From assembly GCF_902167145.1 (NCBI RefSeq), contig NC_050104.1:97227849-97291848 (forward strand): a DNA stretch of 64,000 nucleotides, read 5' to 3'. This DNA comes from Zea mays. Lineage: Eukaryota; Streptophyta; Magnoliopsida; Poales; Poaceae. Both the position numbers and the translations under genes were made by a program. Shown piece after piece: positions 33,061 through 45,732 of the stretch (position 1 is its first letter; the number at the start of each line of letters is the position of its first letter). The notes beneath the pieces were generated by a model, which did no database searches, had not been told where the DNA came from, and was given only the letters and a program-made list of their open reading frames with translations.

Positions 33061-34035
33061 TTACAAATGGAACTCCGGTTCCACCCCCGCAGGTACGAAC
33101 AACCCCCCCCCCCCCCACATTGGAGGGCCTGCGGGGCGACGAAACCCATGGTGGCTCGCCGACGCCCGCTCTGGTAGCAGCGACAACGACCTCCGCTCCA
33201 GGTGGCCAAACAGCAGCAGCGATGGCCTCAGGGCGGATGTTGCTGCAACAAGGCCCTCGCCCACGTCCCCACTCGAGGGGCGAGGACAAGCTATCAAAGC
33301 CAAGGAGCCGGAGGCCCGGAGCGCGGATGGTGGCGGTGATCCCGTCGGCGACGAGGACTTCTTCAGCCGCCACCACCTCAGTGCCGACGACGGAAGCCAT
33401 CTGCCTATCGGCAGATCCCCACTCGGATCCTCCGCGTAGAGGCGCCGTACCGGGGCAAAGGCAGGATGGCCCAAGAACACGAACGCCGCCCTAGCAGCGC
33501 GCGACGTCTTGGGCGGTCCTCCGGTGCGCGCGGCGCGACGACCGCTCTTGCGGCGGGAGGGGGCACCGGGAGCCGAGCCAGAGCCAGCTGAGCCAGCGAG
33601 CTCAACGCGCTGAAGCTGACGACGCACGCCGCCGACCAGCCCCGCATTGTCGAAGTCCGACCCTCCCGCTAGGCCGATGAGCGCCCTCTCCCCTGAATGC
33701 TGAGGGAGAAGGTGACCCACGAACCCGCGCGGGAGGTAGAGCTCCGGCTCAGTCCGGCCTCTGCCCCAGCCAGGATAATGAAGATCCTTGAAGCTGAGGG
33801 CGGGGCAGAGGTCGCAGCCCGGCTTGCTTCTCCCCACCATCAAACTGGTGGTCACCGTCTTGGGTGACCACCGGCGAGGGGATGCAGCCGGGCTGCCTAA
33901 TGAAAATCCTTGAAGCCGAACGATGGCTGAAAGGTACCAACTTCCACGAAGTTGCGTTCCTCCAACAACAGCAAGACGAAAGCGACACGAGTGTTCCCCA
34001 TCCGGGGGCTCGGAAGGTGGAAGGATGCGATGCAT
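33061..34035 (-). CDS. Antisense open frame in the Tat post-pol spacer
   Basis: 324 codons open on the minus strand between pol and the 3' LTR. Serine-, arginine- and glycine-rich, with PQHSGERALIGLAGGSDFDN and a basic stretch RRKSGRRAARTGG in the middle. No domain recognised. Tat elements often carry an antisense gene here, so it may be the remnant of one. The start at 34035 is the first ATG but may not be real, since related frames overlap, and a run of 14 C (33103-33116) near its 3' end may have shifted the frame. It could also be a chance open frame in GC-rich DNA. Confidence 0.4.
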   Translation of the reverse strand: MHRILPPSEPPDGEHSCRFRLAVVGGTQLRGSWYLSAIVRLQGFSLGSPAASPRRWSPKTVTTSLMVGRSKPGCDLCPALSFKDLHYPGWGRGRTEPELYLPRGFVGHLLPQHSGERALIGLAGGSDFDNAGLVGGVRRQLQRVELAGSAGSGSAPGAPSRRKSGRRAARTGGPPKTSRAARAAFVFLGHPAFAPVRRLYAEDPSGDLPIGRWLPSSALRWWRLKKSSSPTGSPPPSALRASGSLALIACPRPSSGDVGEGLVAATSALRPSLLLFGHLERRSLSLLPERASASHHGFRRPAGPPMWGGGGLFVPAGVEPEFHL

Positions 34036-34243
34036 GAAGGGAGTACGAAGACATGGTTGCCTTCCAAGGGGGTCACCCTCCTTTTAAAGGCAACTCTCCC
34101 CACTTGCGTCCTTAGCCATCGCGGACCGAGTCTTCACCAACACGCTCCGAGGTCCTACCCCTACGACACGGGGGCTGGGTCCCACGCGTCATGCAAGCTG
34201 GCCCAGGACAGAAGAAGCCAAACCGCCGCGCGCGGAGCACGTA

Positions 34244-37200
34244 TGTAACACCCACTTTGTAAATTGCTAGAAATAATACCAATAGAGAAACAATTTCTCT
34301 TTATGTGAGTTTGATCTTTAAGCATCATCATATGTGAACACCATGTCCAAAAACAATTAATAAAAAGATATGCTACTAAATCATTGCATCATGCTAAATA
34401 TTTTATTTGTGTGTGCATTTTTGTGACAATATTATAATAATGTAAAAAAAAAGAAATATGTTAAATATCCAGATGGGGATTTAAATCCTAAAGTAACCCT
34501 AGAAAAAAGAGAGAAGAGAAAGAAAGATAGAAAGGATTATGAAGGTATAAATAATATATATGTTTATATTTCTAAAATTGGTATTTTAGATTCCATAATA
34601 TTATCTAAAAATAAAGTTGGCATAAGTTAGGACTCAAAAAAATTCGAATTCAAATTGGATTTGAAAATAGAAATCAGAAAAAAAAGGGGGGGCTCACCCT
34701 GTATACCTGGGCCGAATTCGGAGTCGCTCGGCCCATCTCTCTATGCTCCTTTCCCATTTTGCTGGCCCAACCACGCGCAAACCGACACCCGCCACTTGCA
34801 TGTGGGCTCTGCCAGTCTGGGTACTCCTTGAACGCGCATGCGCCACTGCTGCGTGGGGCCTCGGCGTCAGACCCCTCTTCCCCGTATCGCAAGCTCCGAA
34901 AACAGAACATGTCTCCTGCGCGAACTCCGCGGGGTAGTTCCAACCAAATCTCCGCGAAATCCGTGGCTCCTGTGGTTAAGTACCGTGCCGGCTACCTCTC
35001 TCTCCTCTCCATTCTTCTCCCACGACCGAGCCCTTTCCCCGGGGCAGCAGCTCCCTGCTCGCCGCGCTGCTCTTCAATGGCGCCCAGGTCCGGCGACTCC
35101 GCTGCTCGCTCCTTCTTCCTCCCTCCGGCACTGCGACCGCGGACTGGCCCTGGTTCTTCCCCAAGTCACGAGCACCGGCGCGCCTCACGGCCTCCATCGC
35201 CCACCTCGGGCCCTCATCCTCTCCTGTGCGCGCATCACCGCCGGGAACACCGACACCTTCCCCACCTCGCCCGGCGTACAACATCCTGACTCCGACCTCC
35301 TTGAATTCCTCCTCGCTGGTTGGCTTCAGTGCTCGGCTGGGTGTAGGGTTAATCTCTGTGGGTTGTCACAGTGGAATCGAGGGGCTCGTGAATCCGGAAT
35401 CCGTCGCTGTTGACTGTTCACCGCCGCAATGCCGCTCGTCGTCGTGGGCAGTGCCCTCTGCGCTTCCAACCTCGGTAAGATTCATACCAACGTACCCGCT
35501 AGGATCCAAGCATTGGTTAGCACCTGTCGGTTCAAAGGTTCTAAGCGCTGTTGCGTGGGATGGCCATCGCCGGCCATGGCTCCGTCGTGGGGAGCTATTG
35601 GCGCCGCCACACCTGTCCGCCTTGCGTTTGGGGGAGATACCCTGGCCGTCCAAATCATGATGTGCGTGCGAGATTTAACATCACATGCCATTTCGATCGG
35701 ATGCAATCAGGGCCATTCGATCTCGATCGGACGGGTCGGAACAGATCTCAGGCGTTTGGCATCTGGTCCGTTGGCGGTTCATCCGAGGGCATGTGAGCGG
35801 AGGAAACGTGGTTGGATCTGGGGCGTAGATCTTAGATCCTGCGGGCGACAAAGCATACCGGTTCGCATAGATCTGAATCTAATCTGGAGCGTCGCTCATT
35901 GATCCAACGGCCGAGATCTGAGAATACCCCTTCGCCGTGGCAATCTTTGTAAAGAGCCCCTGTTCTTTTTGTAAATGAACCCGCCGTCCAATGCGTGGGA
36001 AACCTGTGTCTGGGTTATTTTGCGAATTGAGCCCTGACCTTTTGTTTATTCATGCGCTCGGTCCAGAACACTTAGGATATTCAGAAAACAATAAAGAAAT
36101 AGATTTTTAGTATGAAAATAATTCTATAAACTTGTATAATTCATAGTTAATTCATTTTAGCTCCAAATTGAGTCATTTCAGTTGCAATAATTTTGTACTA
36201 ATATTATCTATCAACTAGTAGTACTGTTTAGCCATGAAACTTGAATTAAAATTGTTCATTTGGATTAATTTATTCTAAGCATTAAATAAATTCAGAAATT
36301 CATAACTTAATAACTGTAGCTTCGAATTTAGTGGTTCTTGTTTCTACGATCTCGTAGTAACGCATAGATTATTATTATGCAGTGTATTCTTATGTTTGGT
36401 GTGATGTTAATTTTGCATATACCATGTTTGTCTGTATTGCTACGACTAACGCGAGGTTACGAGTCACCTGAAGATCATCCTGGTACCTGGAATCTCAAGT
36501 CTCAGGCAAGTTGTGCCCTTGATCACTTCTTTTACCCACTCATGTTCTAATTAATCATAATGATCTGCATAGGTTAATTTTGATGGGACCCAATAGGTTA
36601 CCCTAGTTTGATTATCTTTATACCTTGTTTACCACTGAACTTTTTGGGTAGTACTTGCTATTGCTTTATGTGGTTTTGGGTATGAAGATTACACTATTCA
36701 TGATTATACTTTTGTTATCAGTTGTTATTTATTGTTCATGTTAAAGATCATTATGTTAATTGGAACATGGAGAACCACCTGGGAAAACAGTGCTACCACA
36801 AGGGTTTATGGACGCCCTTGGCTGACTAATTAGGAAAGCTAGTGGAGGACTACCTTACCCGAAAGGGGCAAGGGCAGTAGGGGAGTGGTCAGTGTAGGGA
36901 GGCCCTCGGGAGGATTTTGCTGTGATGGCGGTCCTGCAAGGGATTCCTGCATTGGAGCTTCCTATAAACTGTAGCGGGTTTTCTGAAGCTAGTGGAACTT
37001 TGTAAAGGCCTCGTAGTGTTACCCTGCCTCGCCTCCTCGGTAGAGGTGTATGGGAAGTCGCGATCCCTTGGCAGATGGGTAACATGACTTGTGGGTAAAG
37101 ATGCGCAACCTCTGCAGAGTGTAAAACTGGTATACTAGCCGTGCTCACGGTCATGAGCAGCTCGGACACTCACATGATTAAATTATGGAACTTAAACTCA

Positions 37201-37740
37201 ATTTGTCATATGCATTGCATCGCAGGTGAGGTTGTTACTTTTGTTCTACTATTTAATTGGGCTGGTATTTACTTATACTTAGTAATTGCTAATAAAATTT
37301 TGACCAACTTTAAAAGCAATGCTTAGCTCTAACCATCCTCTTTGGTAAGCCTTACACTTCACGTGAGCTCCCACCTTTGGCGAGTTCATGCACATTATTC
37401 CCCACAACTTGTTGAGCGATGAACGTATGTGAGCTCACTCTTGCTGTCTCACACCCCCCACAGGTCAAGAACAGGTACTGCAGGATGAGGCGCATGGAGG
37501 ATGCTGCGTTGTGTTCGTGAGAGGTCTAGGCCGTCGTCTCCCAGTCAACTTTGGGTTGCTGGATCGTTTCCTCATATGATGTAATTATTTAATTATTTTT
37601 GTACAGAACTCCTGTTATATAGTAAAGATGTGACATTCAATCCTGTGCCACTATGCATCATATGTGTGAGACTTGGTCCCAGCACACCTGGTGTTTATGT
37701 TCGCGCCCGGGTTTTTGATCCCTAAAATCCGGGTGTGACA
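34244..37740 (+). repeat. 5' LTR of the non-autonomous element (3497 bp)
   Basis: TGTAACACCC to GGTGTGACA. Three zones: an AT-rich start (34244-34690), a GC-rich block (34690-35990) and an AT-rich remainder. Overlapping open frames of up to 191 codons in the GC-rich block exist on both strands. They are not preserved in the diverged relative at 18419-20759, so I do not call genes. One copy of the 53-bp unit lies at 36896-36949. Confidence 0.9.
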
Positions 37741-38978
37741 GAAGTGGTATCAGAGGAATGTTGACTGTAGGACGAAACCTAGATAGAACTGGACAACCAT
37801 TGTCTACTTACCTTTGCTACTCTGATTCTTTTCTAAACTTTTCTTAATCTTTTCTCATCTATTTCTGCTTTACTCTGATTATTCTCACCTTTCCCTTTCT
37901 AAAGACAAATGGGGATTTCACACTTTGAAATCTCGTGCCTAAAGTGACCTCTAGGAATATGAGACCTACTCTTAGGAAAAGAAAACAAAACTATTTTTAT
38001 AGGATCTATACGCTTGAGTGTTTGTTCTTATGATATTTGTTTGATTTGGATCTTTGATTGAGTGTGATGAGTTGTGGAGTAATGTCCACAATTACATCTG
38101 CATATACATATAGAAAAAAAACACCTATAAAAAAATACTAGATAAACTAGAGTATCTAGCCTAACAATATCCATCTTAGCTTAAAAGATTCATATTCTAC
38201 ACTCATAGATCCATCTTATCTTAAAAGATACTCTATCACCTTAGTAGATTAATCTTATCTTGAAAAGATTTTATCTTATCCTAATAGATCTAACTAACCT
38301 CAAAAGATTCTACCTTATCCCTATGAATGCATCTTGCCCTAATAACCATATTTACCCCACACTAGTGTAACAACCATGATCTAATCCAAAGTAATTAGAC
38401 ATTATCTAGTCTAACCTAGTTGTACCAATCTAATCTAGATCCCATCTAATCTACTATGATCCAATTTAAAGAGAGTGACCTAAGAAGTTAGTTAGTTCTA
38501 GTGAAATACATTAGACCCTGCTCCTATAAACAAGTTTGAGATCCTAGATCAACTCGGCCATACCCAACAACTTGACCCACATAATAGATCTATCTTGACC
38601 TCCTGTCCCAAACCCGGATGGAGACACCAAAGAGCAAGAAGGAGGAGATCAACCTCGACATGGAAGAATAGGAGTCAAATCAGATCTCGAGATGATTCAA
38701 ATTTACCACCTTGGACGGAGTCTTCCCTTACCAAGTTCTTCTTACCATAAGCTAACCTCACTCTGACCATCTCTCTTCTTACCTATGTGTCTAAACATAG
38801 AAGATACCCATTAATTTCTAAGTACTTGCTAAATAGTATTTTAAAAAAAAAGAGAAAGAGAGAGACTCTTAATTTTTGAATCAATTAGAAACTACAATCT
38901 CAATTATAAACCAACCTCGGTATAACCCCTCTGCTTACTAATCTCGAGGACGAGATTATTTTTAAGGGGGGTAGGATT
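37741..38978 (+). other. Internal region without genes
   Basis: 1238 bases with no gag or pol similarity and no long open frame. Holds imperfect repeats of ATCTTATCTTAAAAGAT type (38165-38330) and similar ATCTAATCTA motifs up to about 38465. It ends in CTCGAGGACGAGATTATTTT and the polypurine tract AAGGGGGGTAGGAT (38964-38977), directly before the 3' LTR. Confidence 0.85.
37745..37756 (+). other. Primer binding site (initiator Met tRNA)
   Basis: TGGTATCAGAGG, four bases after the 5' LTR; the usual site is TGGTATCAGAGC, so the last base is changed. Confidence 0.8.
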
Positions 38979-41900
38979 TGTAACACCCACTTTGTAAATT
39001 GCTAGAAATAATACCAATAGAGAAACAATTTCTCTTTATGTGAGTTTGATCTTTAAGCATCATCATATGTGAACACCATGTCCAAAAACAATTAATAAAA
39101 AGATATGCTACTAAATCATTGCATCATGCTGAATATTTTATTTGTGTGTGCATTTTTGTGACAATATTATAATAATGTAAAAAAAAGAAATATGTTAAAT
39201 ATCCAGATGGGGATTTAAATCCTAAAGTAACCCTAGAAAAAAGAGAGAAGAGAAAGAAAGATAGAAAGGATTATGAAGGTATAAATAATATATATGTTTA
39301 TATTTCTAAAATTGGTATTTTAGATTCCATAATATTATCTAAAAATAAAGTTGGCATAAGTTAGGACTCAAAAAAATTCGAATTCAAATTGGATTTGAAA
39401 ATAGAAATCAGAAAAAAAGGGGGGGCTCACCCTGTATACCTGGGCCGAATTCGGAGTCGCTCGGCCCATCTCTCTATGCTCCTTTCCCATTTTGCTGGCC
39501 CAACCACGCGCAAACCGACACCCGCCACTTGCATGTGGGCTCTGCCAGTCTGGGTACTCCTTGAACGCGCATGCGCCACTGCTGCGTGGGGCCTCGGCGT
39601 CAGACCCCTCTTCCCCTTATCGCAAGCTCCGAAAACAGAACATGTCTCCTGCGCGAACTCCGCGGGGTAGTTCCAACCAAATCTCCGCGAAATCCGTGGC
39701 TCCTGTGGTTAAGTACCGTGCCGGCTACCTCTCTCTCCTCTCCATTCTTCTCCCACGACCGAGCCCTTTCCCCAGGGCAGCAGCTCCCTGCTCGCCGCGC
39801 TGCTCTTCAATGGCGCCCAGGTCCGGCGACTCCGCTGCTCGCTCCTTCCTCCTCCCTCCGGCACTGCGACCGCGGACTGGCCCTGGTTCTTCCCCAAGTC
39901 ACGAGCACCGGCGCGCCTCACGGCCTCCATCGCCCACCTCGGGCCCTCATCCTCTCCTGTGCGCGCATCACCGCCGGGAACACCGACACCTTCCCCACCT
40001 CGCCCGGCGTACAACATCCTGACTCCGACCTCCTTGAATTCCTCCTCGCTGGTTGGCTTCAGTGCTCGGCTGGGTGTAGGGTTAATCTCTGTGGGTTGTC
40101 ACAGTGGAATCGAGGGGCTCGTGAATCCGGAATCCGTCGCTGTTGACTGTTCACCGCCGCAATGCCGCTCGTCGTCGTGGGCAGTGCCCTCTGCGCTTCC
40201 AACCCCGGTAAGATTCATACCAACGTACCCGCTAGGATCCAAGCATTGGTTAGCACCTGTCGGTTCAAAGGTTCTAAGCGCTGTTGCGTGGGATGGCCAT
40301 CGCCGGCCATGGCTCCGTCGTGGGGAGCTATTGGCGCCGCCACACCTGTCCGCCTTGCGTTTGGGGGAGATACCCTGGCCGTCCAAATCATGATGTGCGT
40401 GCGAGATTTAACATCACATGCCATTTCGATCGGATGCAATCAGGGCCATTCGATCTCGATCGGACGGGTCGGAACAGATCTCAGGCGTTTGGCATCTGGT
40501 CCGTTGGCGGTTCATCCGAGGGCATGTGAGCGGAGGAAACGTGGTTGGATCTGGGGCGTAGATCTTAGATCCTGCGGGCGACAAAGCATACCGGTTCGCA
40601 TAGATCTGAATCTAATCTGGAGCGTCGCTCATTGATCCAACGGCCGAGATCTGAGAATACCCCTTCGCCGTGGCAATCTTTGTAAAGAGCCCCTGTTCTT
40701 TTTGTAAATGAACCCGCCGTCCAATGCGTGGGAAACCTGTGTCTGGGTTATTTTGCGAATTGAGCCCTGACCTTTTGTTTATTCATGCGCTCGGTCCAGA
40801 ACACTTAGGATATTCAGAAAACAATAAAGAAATAGATTTTTAGTATGAAAATAATTCTATAAACTTGTATAATTCATAGTTAATTCATTTTAGCTCCAAA
40901 TTGAGTCATTTCAGTTGCAATAATTTTGTACTAATATTATCTATCAACTAGTAGTACTGTTTAGCCATGAAACTTGAATTAAAATTGTTCATTTGGATTA
41001 ATTTATTCTAAGCATTAAATAAATTCAGAAATTCATAACTTAATAACTGTAGCTCCGAATTTAGTGGTTCTTGTTTCTACGATCTCGTAGTAACGCATAG
41101 ATTATTATTATGCAGTGTATTCTTATGTTTGGTGTGATGTTAATTTTGCATATACCATGTTTGTCTGTATTGCTACGACTAACGCGAGGTTACGAGTCAC
41201 CTGAAGATCATCCTGGTACCTGGAATCTCAAGTCTCAGGCAAGTTGTGCCCTTGATCACTTCTTTTACCCACTCATGTTCTAATTAATCATAATGATCTG
41301 CATAGGTTAATTTTGATGGGACCCAATAGGTTACCCTAGTTTGATTATCTTTATACCTTGTTTACCACTGAACTTTTTGGGTAGTACTTGCTATTGCTTT
41401 ATGTGGTTTTGGGTATGAAGATTACACTATTCATGATTATACTTTTGTTATCAGTTGTTATTTATTGTTCATGTTAAAGATCATTATGTTAATTGGAACA
41501 TGGAGAACCACCCGGGAAAACAGTGCTACCACAAGGGTTTATGGATGCCCTTGGCTGACTAATTAGGAAAGCTAGTGGAGGACTACCTTACCCGAAAGGG
41601 GCAAGGGCAGTAGGGGAGTGGTCAGTGTAGGGAGGCCCTCGGGAGGATTTTGCTGTGATAGCGGTCCTGCAAGGGATTCCTGGGAAGGCCCTCGGGAGGA
41701 TTTTGCTGTGATGGCGGTCCTGCAAGGGATTCCTGGGGAGGCCCTCGGGAGGATTTTTGCTGTGATGGCGGTCCTGCAAGGGATTCCTGCATTGGAGCTT
41801 CCTATAAACTGTAGCGGGTTTTCTGAAGCTAGTGGAACTTTGTAAAGGCCTCGTAGTGTTACCCTGCCTCGCCTCCTCGGTAGAGGTGTATGGGAAGTCG

Positions 41901-42582
41901 CGATCCCTTGGCAGATGGGTAACATGACTTGTGGGTAAAGATGCGCAACCTCTGCAGAGTGTAAAACTGGTATACTAGCCGTGCTCACGGTCATGAGCAG
42001 CTCGGACACTCACATGATTAAATTATGGAACTTAAACTCAATTTGTCATATGCATTGCATCGCAGGTGAGGTTGTTACTTTTGTTCTACTATTTAATTGG
42101 GCTGGTATTTACTTATACTTAGTAATTGCTAATAAAATTTTGACCAACTTTAAAAGCAATGCTCAGCTCTAACCATCCTCTTTGGTAAGCCTTACACTTC
42201 ACGTGAGCTCCCACCTTTGGCGAGTTCATGCACATTATTCCCCACAACTTGTTGAGCGATGAACGTATGTGAGCTCACTCTTGCTGTCTCACACCCCCCC
42301 CACAGGTCAAGAACAGGTACTGCAGGATGAGGCGCATGGAGGATGCTGCGTTGTGTTCGTGAGAGGTCTAGGCCGTCGTCTCCCAGTCAACTTTGGGTTG
42401 CTGGATCGTTTCCTCATATGATGTAATTATTTAATTATTTTTGTACAGAACTCCTGTTATATAGTAAAGATGTGACATTCGATCCTGTGCCACTATGCAT
42501 CATATGTGTGAGACTTGGTCCCAGCACACCTGGTGTTTATGTTCGCGCCCGGGTTTTTGATCCCTAAAATCCGGGTGTGACA
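38979..42582 (+). repeat. 3' LTR of the non-autonomous element (3604 bp)
   Basis: Nearly identical to the 5' LTR; the 107-base excess is two extra 53/54-bp units at 41629-41788. Followed by target duplication ACGTA. Confidence 0.9.
41629..41788 (+). repeat. 53-bp unit in three copies (one copy in the 5' LTR)
   Basis: Units with GGCCCTCGGGAGGATTTTGC and GCGGTCCTGCAAGGGATTCC start near 41629, 41682 and 41735; the 5' LTR has one at 36896-36949. Confidence 0.92.
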
Positions 42583-42587
42583 ACGTA

Positions 42588-44193
42588 ACTGCCCAGCGGT
42601 TACAAGCGCTTCTCCACTTTCGCCCAGACCAGGGGGTGAAAGGGCGGACCGCCATGCAGGCGGCATGCAACCGCACCAAGGGGGCGCACCCTTTCGACTT
42701 CGACGCGTCCAGCATGGAGGCCCAGGCCCACACGTCATGTAACCGGAGCGCCGGTTACTACGTGCGAGAAACTGCACCGCCACTCGCGCCAGTACCGTGC
42801 CTTCTGGACTGCGGAACCAGTGCCGCGACTCGAGGTGACCCTGCGCATGACCCGACAGTGCCAACCGAGCACATCGGTCACGGGACAGTCAGCCGCAGGG
42901 GAAGGCGCGACGGTCGATACAGCCAGAAATGGGCCGGCAGTGATGGCGGTGGCAGGCGGGCGGAAGCGGCAGTGAAGTCGTCAGCAGGCTCACGTCCCCT
43001 CCTACAGCGAGAGAACCCTCTCCCACGGCGTGAAGACGACGCGCCCGGGTCCCGTTCCTCGAACGGCTCGCGCACGCACAACGGCCGCCCCGCGAACCAC
43101 TCGTCCTGTCGCATTAACTCTGCGGCAGGACAGGCGGCACCTTTGGCAGGCGAAGCAGGCGACGCTTCACCTCCGCCATGATGACCGCGTCAAAAAAGGT
43201 GTGCCACGTCGTTCGATTTCATATCCTTTTCCACTTCCTCTTTCTCTCTCTTGCCACAGGGACCGGGAAAGGGGATACTCCGAAAGGGATCCTTCTCCGC
43301 GAAGGAAGCGGGCCCCGAGCCCCCCTACTAATCAGAGGTTCGAAGGCTGGCCCCTCGGAAGGGTTCAACGGCCGCCTCAGGCCACTCGGGCTCCGCGCCC
43401 ACTACTGATCAGGGGTTCGTAGGCTGGCCCCCGAAGGGTTCTGACAGCCGCCTCAGAGCACGTAGAGCGCGGGATGACCCTGGGTACGTTCGATACTTAA
43501 CCAAAGCTCGGGCTACGCTCCCGAGGTACCCTAGGACATTTCCGAGACCGACGGGAACAATTTTGTAACGGAATCCCACCAGAGGGAGGCATCGAGCCCT
43601 CGGACCCCGTCAAAAGGGGACCGGGTCCGGCAAATCACTCGCATGTACTTTTGGAGCGCGCCTCCGGGCCACTAGCCGACCCCTAACGAATGGGGCACGG
43701 GCGTCCACTCGGATTACCCGTTACCAACTCACTGGAGACACCATGTTCGGCGCCCTCCGAGGGCAAAATGGCGCTTCCCCCCCTCCACCTTGTGGAAAGG
43801 CGACACAGAGGCGTATGTAAAAAAGCCGAGTCTGTCCTTGACCGTCCTCTCGCTCTGTGCGGAGGCTCGGGGGCTGCTCTCGCAAACCCGGCTCCGGCCA
43901 AACCGTTGACAGCGTCAACATACCAGCCCGAGAACTTGGGACTCGACTGTGCACCCGGGCTACGATCAGTTCGCATGAGGGAACAACCAGACCGACCGAA
44001 GCATCACGAAACACACTAAGACCTCGAAGGAGTCAAACCACTCCTCCGAGGCCTCGGGGGCTACACCCGGCGGGTGCGCTCGCGCGCACCCACCGGAACG
44101 AAACACAGCCGAGAAAGGCGGGTCCCCCTGCAAAAAAGTGCGACAAAAGCCTCCAAGCGAGTATCAACACTCCCTTCGAGGCTCGGGGGCTAC
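42588..44193 (+). other. Remainder of the Tat post-pol spacer and polypurine tract
   Basis: Continues the spacer cut at 34243. GC-rich, no gene recognised on either strand; open frames here are short and overlap. Ends in the purine-rich GAGGCTCGGGGGCTA just before the 3' LTR. Confidence 0.7.
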
Positions 44194-45727
44194 TGTCGGG
44201 GACCATAATTAGGGGTACCCCCAAGACTCCTAATCTCAGCTGGTAACCCCCATCAGCACAAAGCTGCAAAGGCCTGATGGGTGCGATTAAGTCAAGGCTC
44301 AGTCCACTCAAGGGACACGATCTCGCCTCGCCCGAGCCCAGCCTCGGGCAAGGGCAACCGACCCCGGAGGATTCACGTCTCGCCCGAGGGCCCCCTCAAG
44401 CAACGGACACACCTTCGGCTCGCCCGAGGCCCAGTCTTCCCCGAGAAGCAACCTTGGCCAGATCGCCACGCCGACCGACCGTATCGCAGGAGCATTTAAT
44501 GCAAGGATCGCCTGACACCTTATCCTGACGAGCGCTCCTCAGTCGACAGAGCCGAAGTGACCGCAGTCACTTCGCCGCTCCACTGACCGACCTGACAAGA
44601 AGACAGCGCCGCCTGCGTCGCTCCGACTGTTGTGCCACTCGACAGAGTGAGGCTGACAGCAGCCAAGTACGACCTTGGGCACCATAGGAAGCTCCGCCTC
44701 GCCCGACCCCAGGGCTCGGCCCCCGTCTCGGCCTCGGACGATGAACTCCGCCTCGCCCGACCCCAGGGCTCGGACTCAGCCTCGGCTCCGGAAGACGACG
44801 AACTACGCCTCGCCCGACCCCAGGGCTCGGACTCAGTCTCGGCTCCAGAAGACGACGAACTCCGCCTCTCCCGACCCCAGGGCTCGGACTCAGCCTCGGC
44901 TCCGGAAGACGACGAACTCCGCCTCGCCCGACCCCAGGGCTCGGACTCAGCCTTGGCCTCGGACGACGGTCTCCGCCTCGCCCGACCCGGGGCTCGGACT
45001 CGACCTCGACCTCGGAAGACAGACTCGACCTCGACCTCGGAGGAGCCTCCGCCTCGCCCGACTTAGGGCTCGGACCGACCACATCACAGGGGGGCCATCA
45101 TTACCCTACCCCTAGCTAGCTCAGGCTACGGGGAACAAGACCGACGTCCCATCTGGCTCGCCCCGGTAAACAAATAATGATGGCGCCCCGCGTGCTCCAT
45201 GACGACGGCGGCTCTCAGCCCCTTACAGAAGCAAGGAGACGTCAGCAAGGACTTGACAGCCCTGACAGCTATCCTTCCGCAAGGCTCCAGCGCTCCTCCG
45301 ACGGCCACGACATCACATGAATAGGGTGCCAAAACCTCTCCGGCTGCCACGACGGCATGTACTTAGGGCTCTAGCTCCTCTCTGCTAGACACGTTAGCAC
45401 ACTGCTACATCCCCCATTGTACACCTGGGCCCTCTCCTTACGCCTATAAAAGGAAGGTCCAGGGCTCTCGTATGAGAAGGTTGGCCGCGCGGGGGTACGG
45501 GACGACGCGTAAAGTCTCTCGCTCTCCCCCACGCGGACGCTTGTAACCCCCTACTGCAAGCGCACCCGACCTGGGCGCAGGACAACACGAAGGCCGCGGG
45601 TTTCCCCTTTTGCCTGTCTCCTTTTCTCCCCCTTCGTGCTCCGTCTCGCGCCGACCCATCTGGGCTGGGACACGCAGCGACAATTTACTCGTCGGTCCAG
45701 GGACCCCCCGGGGTCGAAACGCCGATA
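44194..45727 (+). repeat. 3' LTR of the GC-rich Tat element (1534 bp)
   Basis: Starts TGTCGGGGACC and ends GAAACGCCGATA, with four 57-bp units (44738-44955) and a TATA box near 45444. Followed by target duplication AAGGT (45728-45732). Confidence 0.92.
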
Positions 45728-45732
45728 AAGGT

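Larger units (their letters stand above)
34244..42582 (+). mobile_element. Non-autonomous long-LTR retrotransposon (LARD-like, Del/Tekay type)
   Basis: Two LTRs of 3497 and 3604 bp enclose an internal region of 1238 bp with no gag or pol. Target duplication ACGTA (34239-34243 and 42583-42587). LTR ends TGTAACACCC...CCGGGTGTGACA, primer site TGGTATCAGAGG and polypurine tract AAGGGGGGTAGGAT match Del/Tekay chromoviruses, so those elements probably mobilise it. The LTRs differ by about a dozen substitutions by eye plus one repeat expansion, so the insertion is recent. It is nested in the spacer of the GC-rich Tat element. Confidence 0.9.
24009..45727 (+). mobile_element. Complete GC-rich Ty3/gypsy Tat element
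   Basis: LTRs 24009-25657 and 44194-45727 with target duplication AAGGT on both sides (24004-24008, 45728-45732). It lies in the 5' LTR of the Grande-like element, since the other LTR runs uninterrupted through GATGAAGGTCAAGCATG at about 57602. Internal part: primer binding site, gag, deleted protease, RT-RNase H-aRNase H-integrase in one frame with stops, a long non-coding spacer with an antisense open frame, and a polypurine tract. An 8.3-kb element is nested in the spacer. The last two LTR bases are TA in the 3' copy instead of CA. Possibly the maize xilon-diguus or a related family, but I would not rely on that name. Confidence 0.9.

Noticed and set aside
34759..35660. Possible genes of up to 191 codons in the GC-rich LTR block (also 39492-40393)
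   Set aside because: Several frames overlap on both strands, no domain is visible, and the two copies agree only because the LTRs are recent duplicates.
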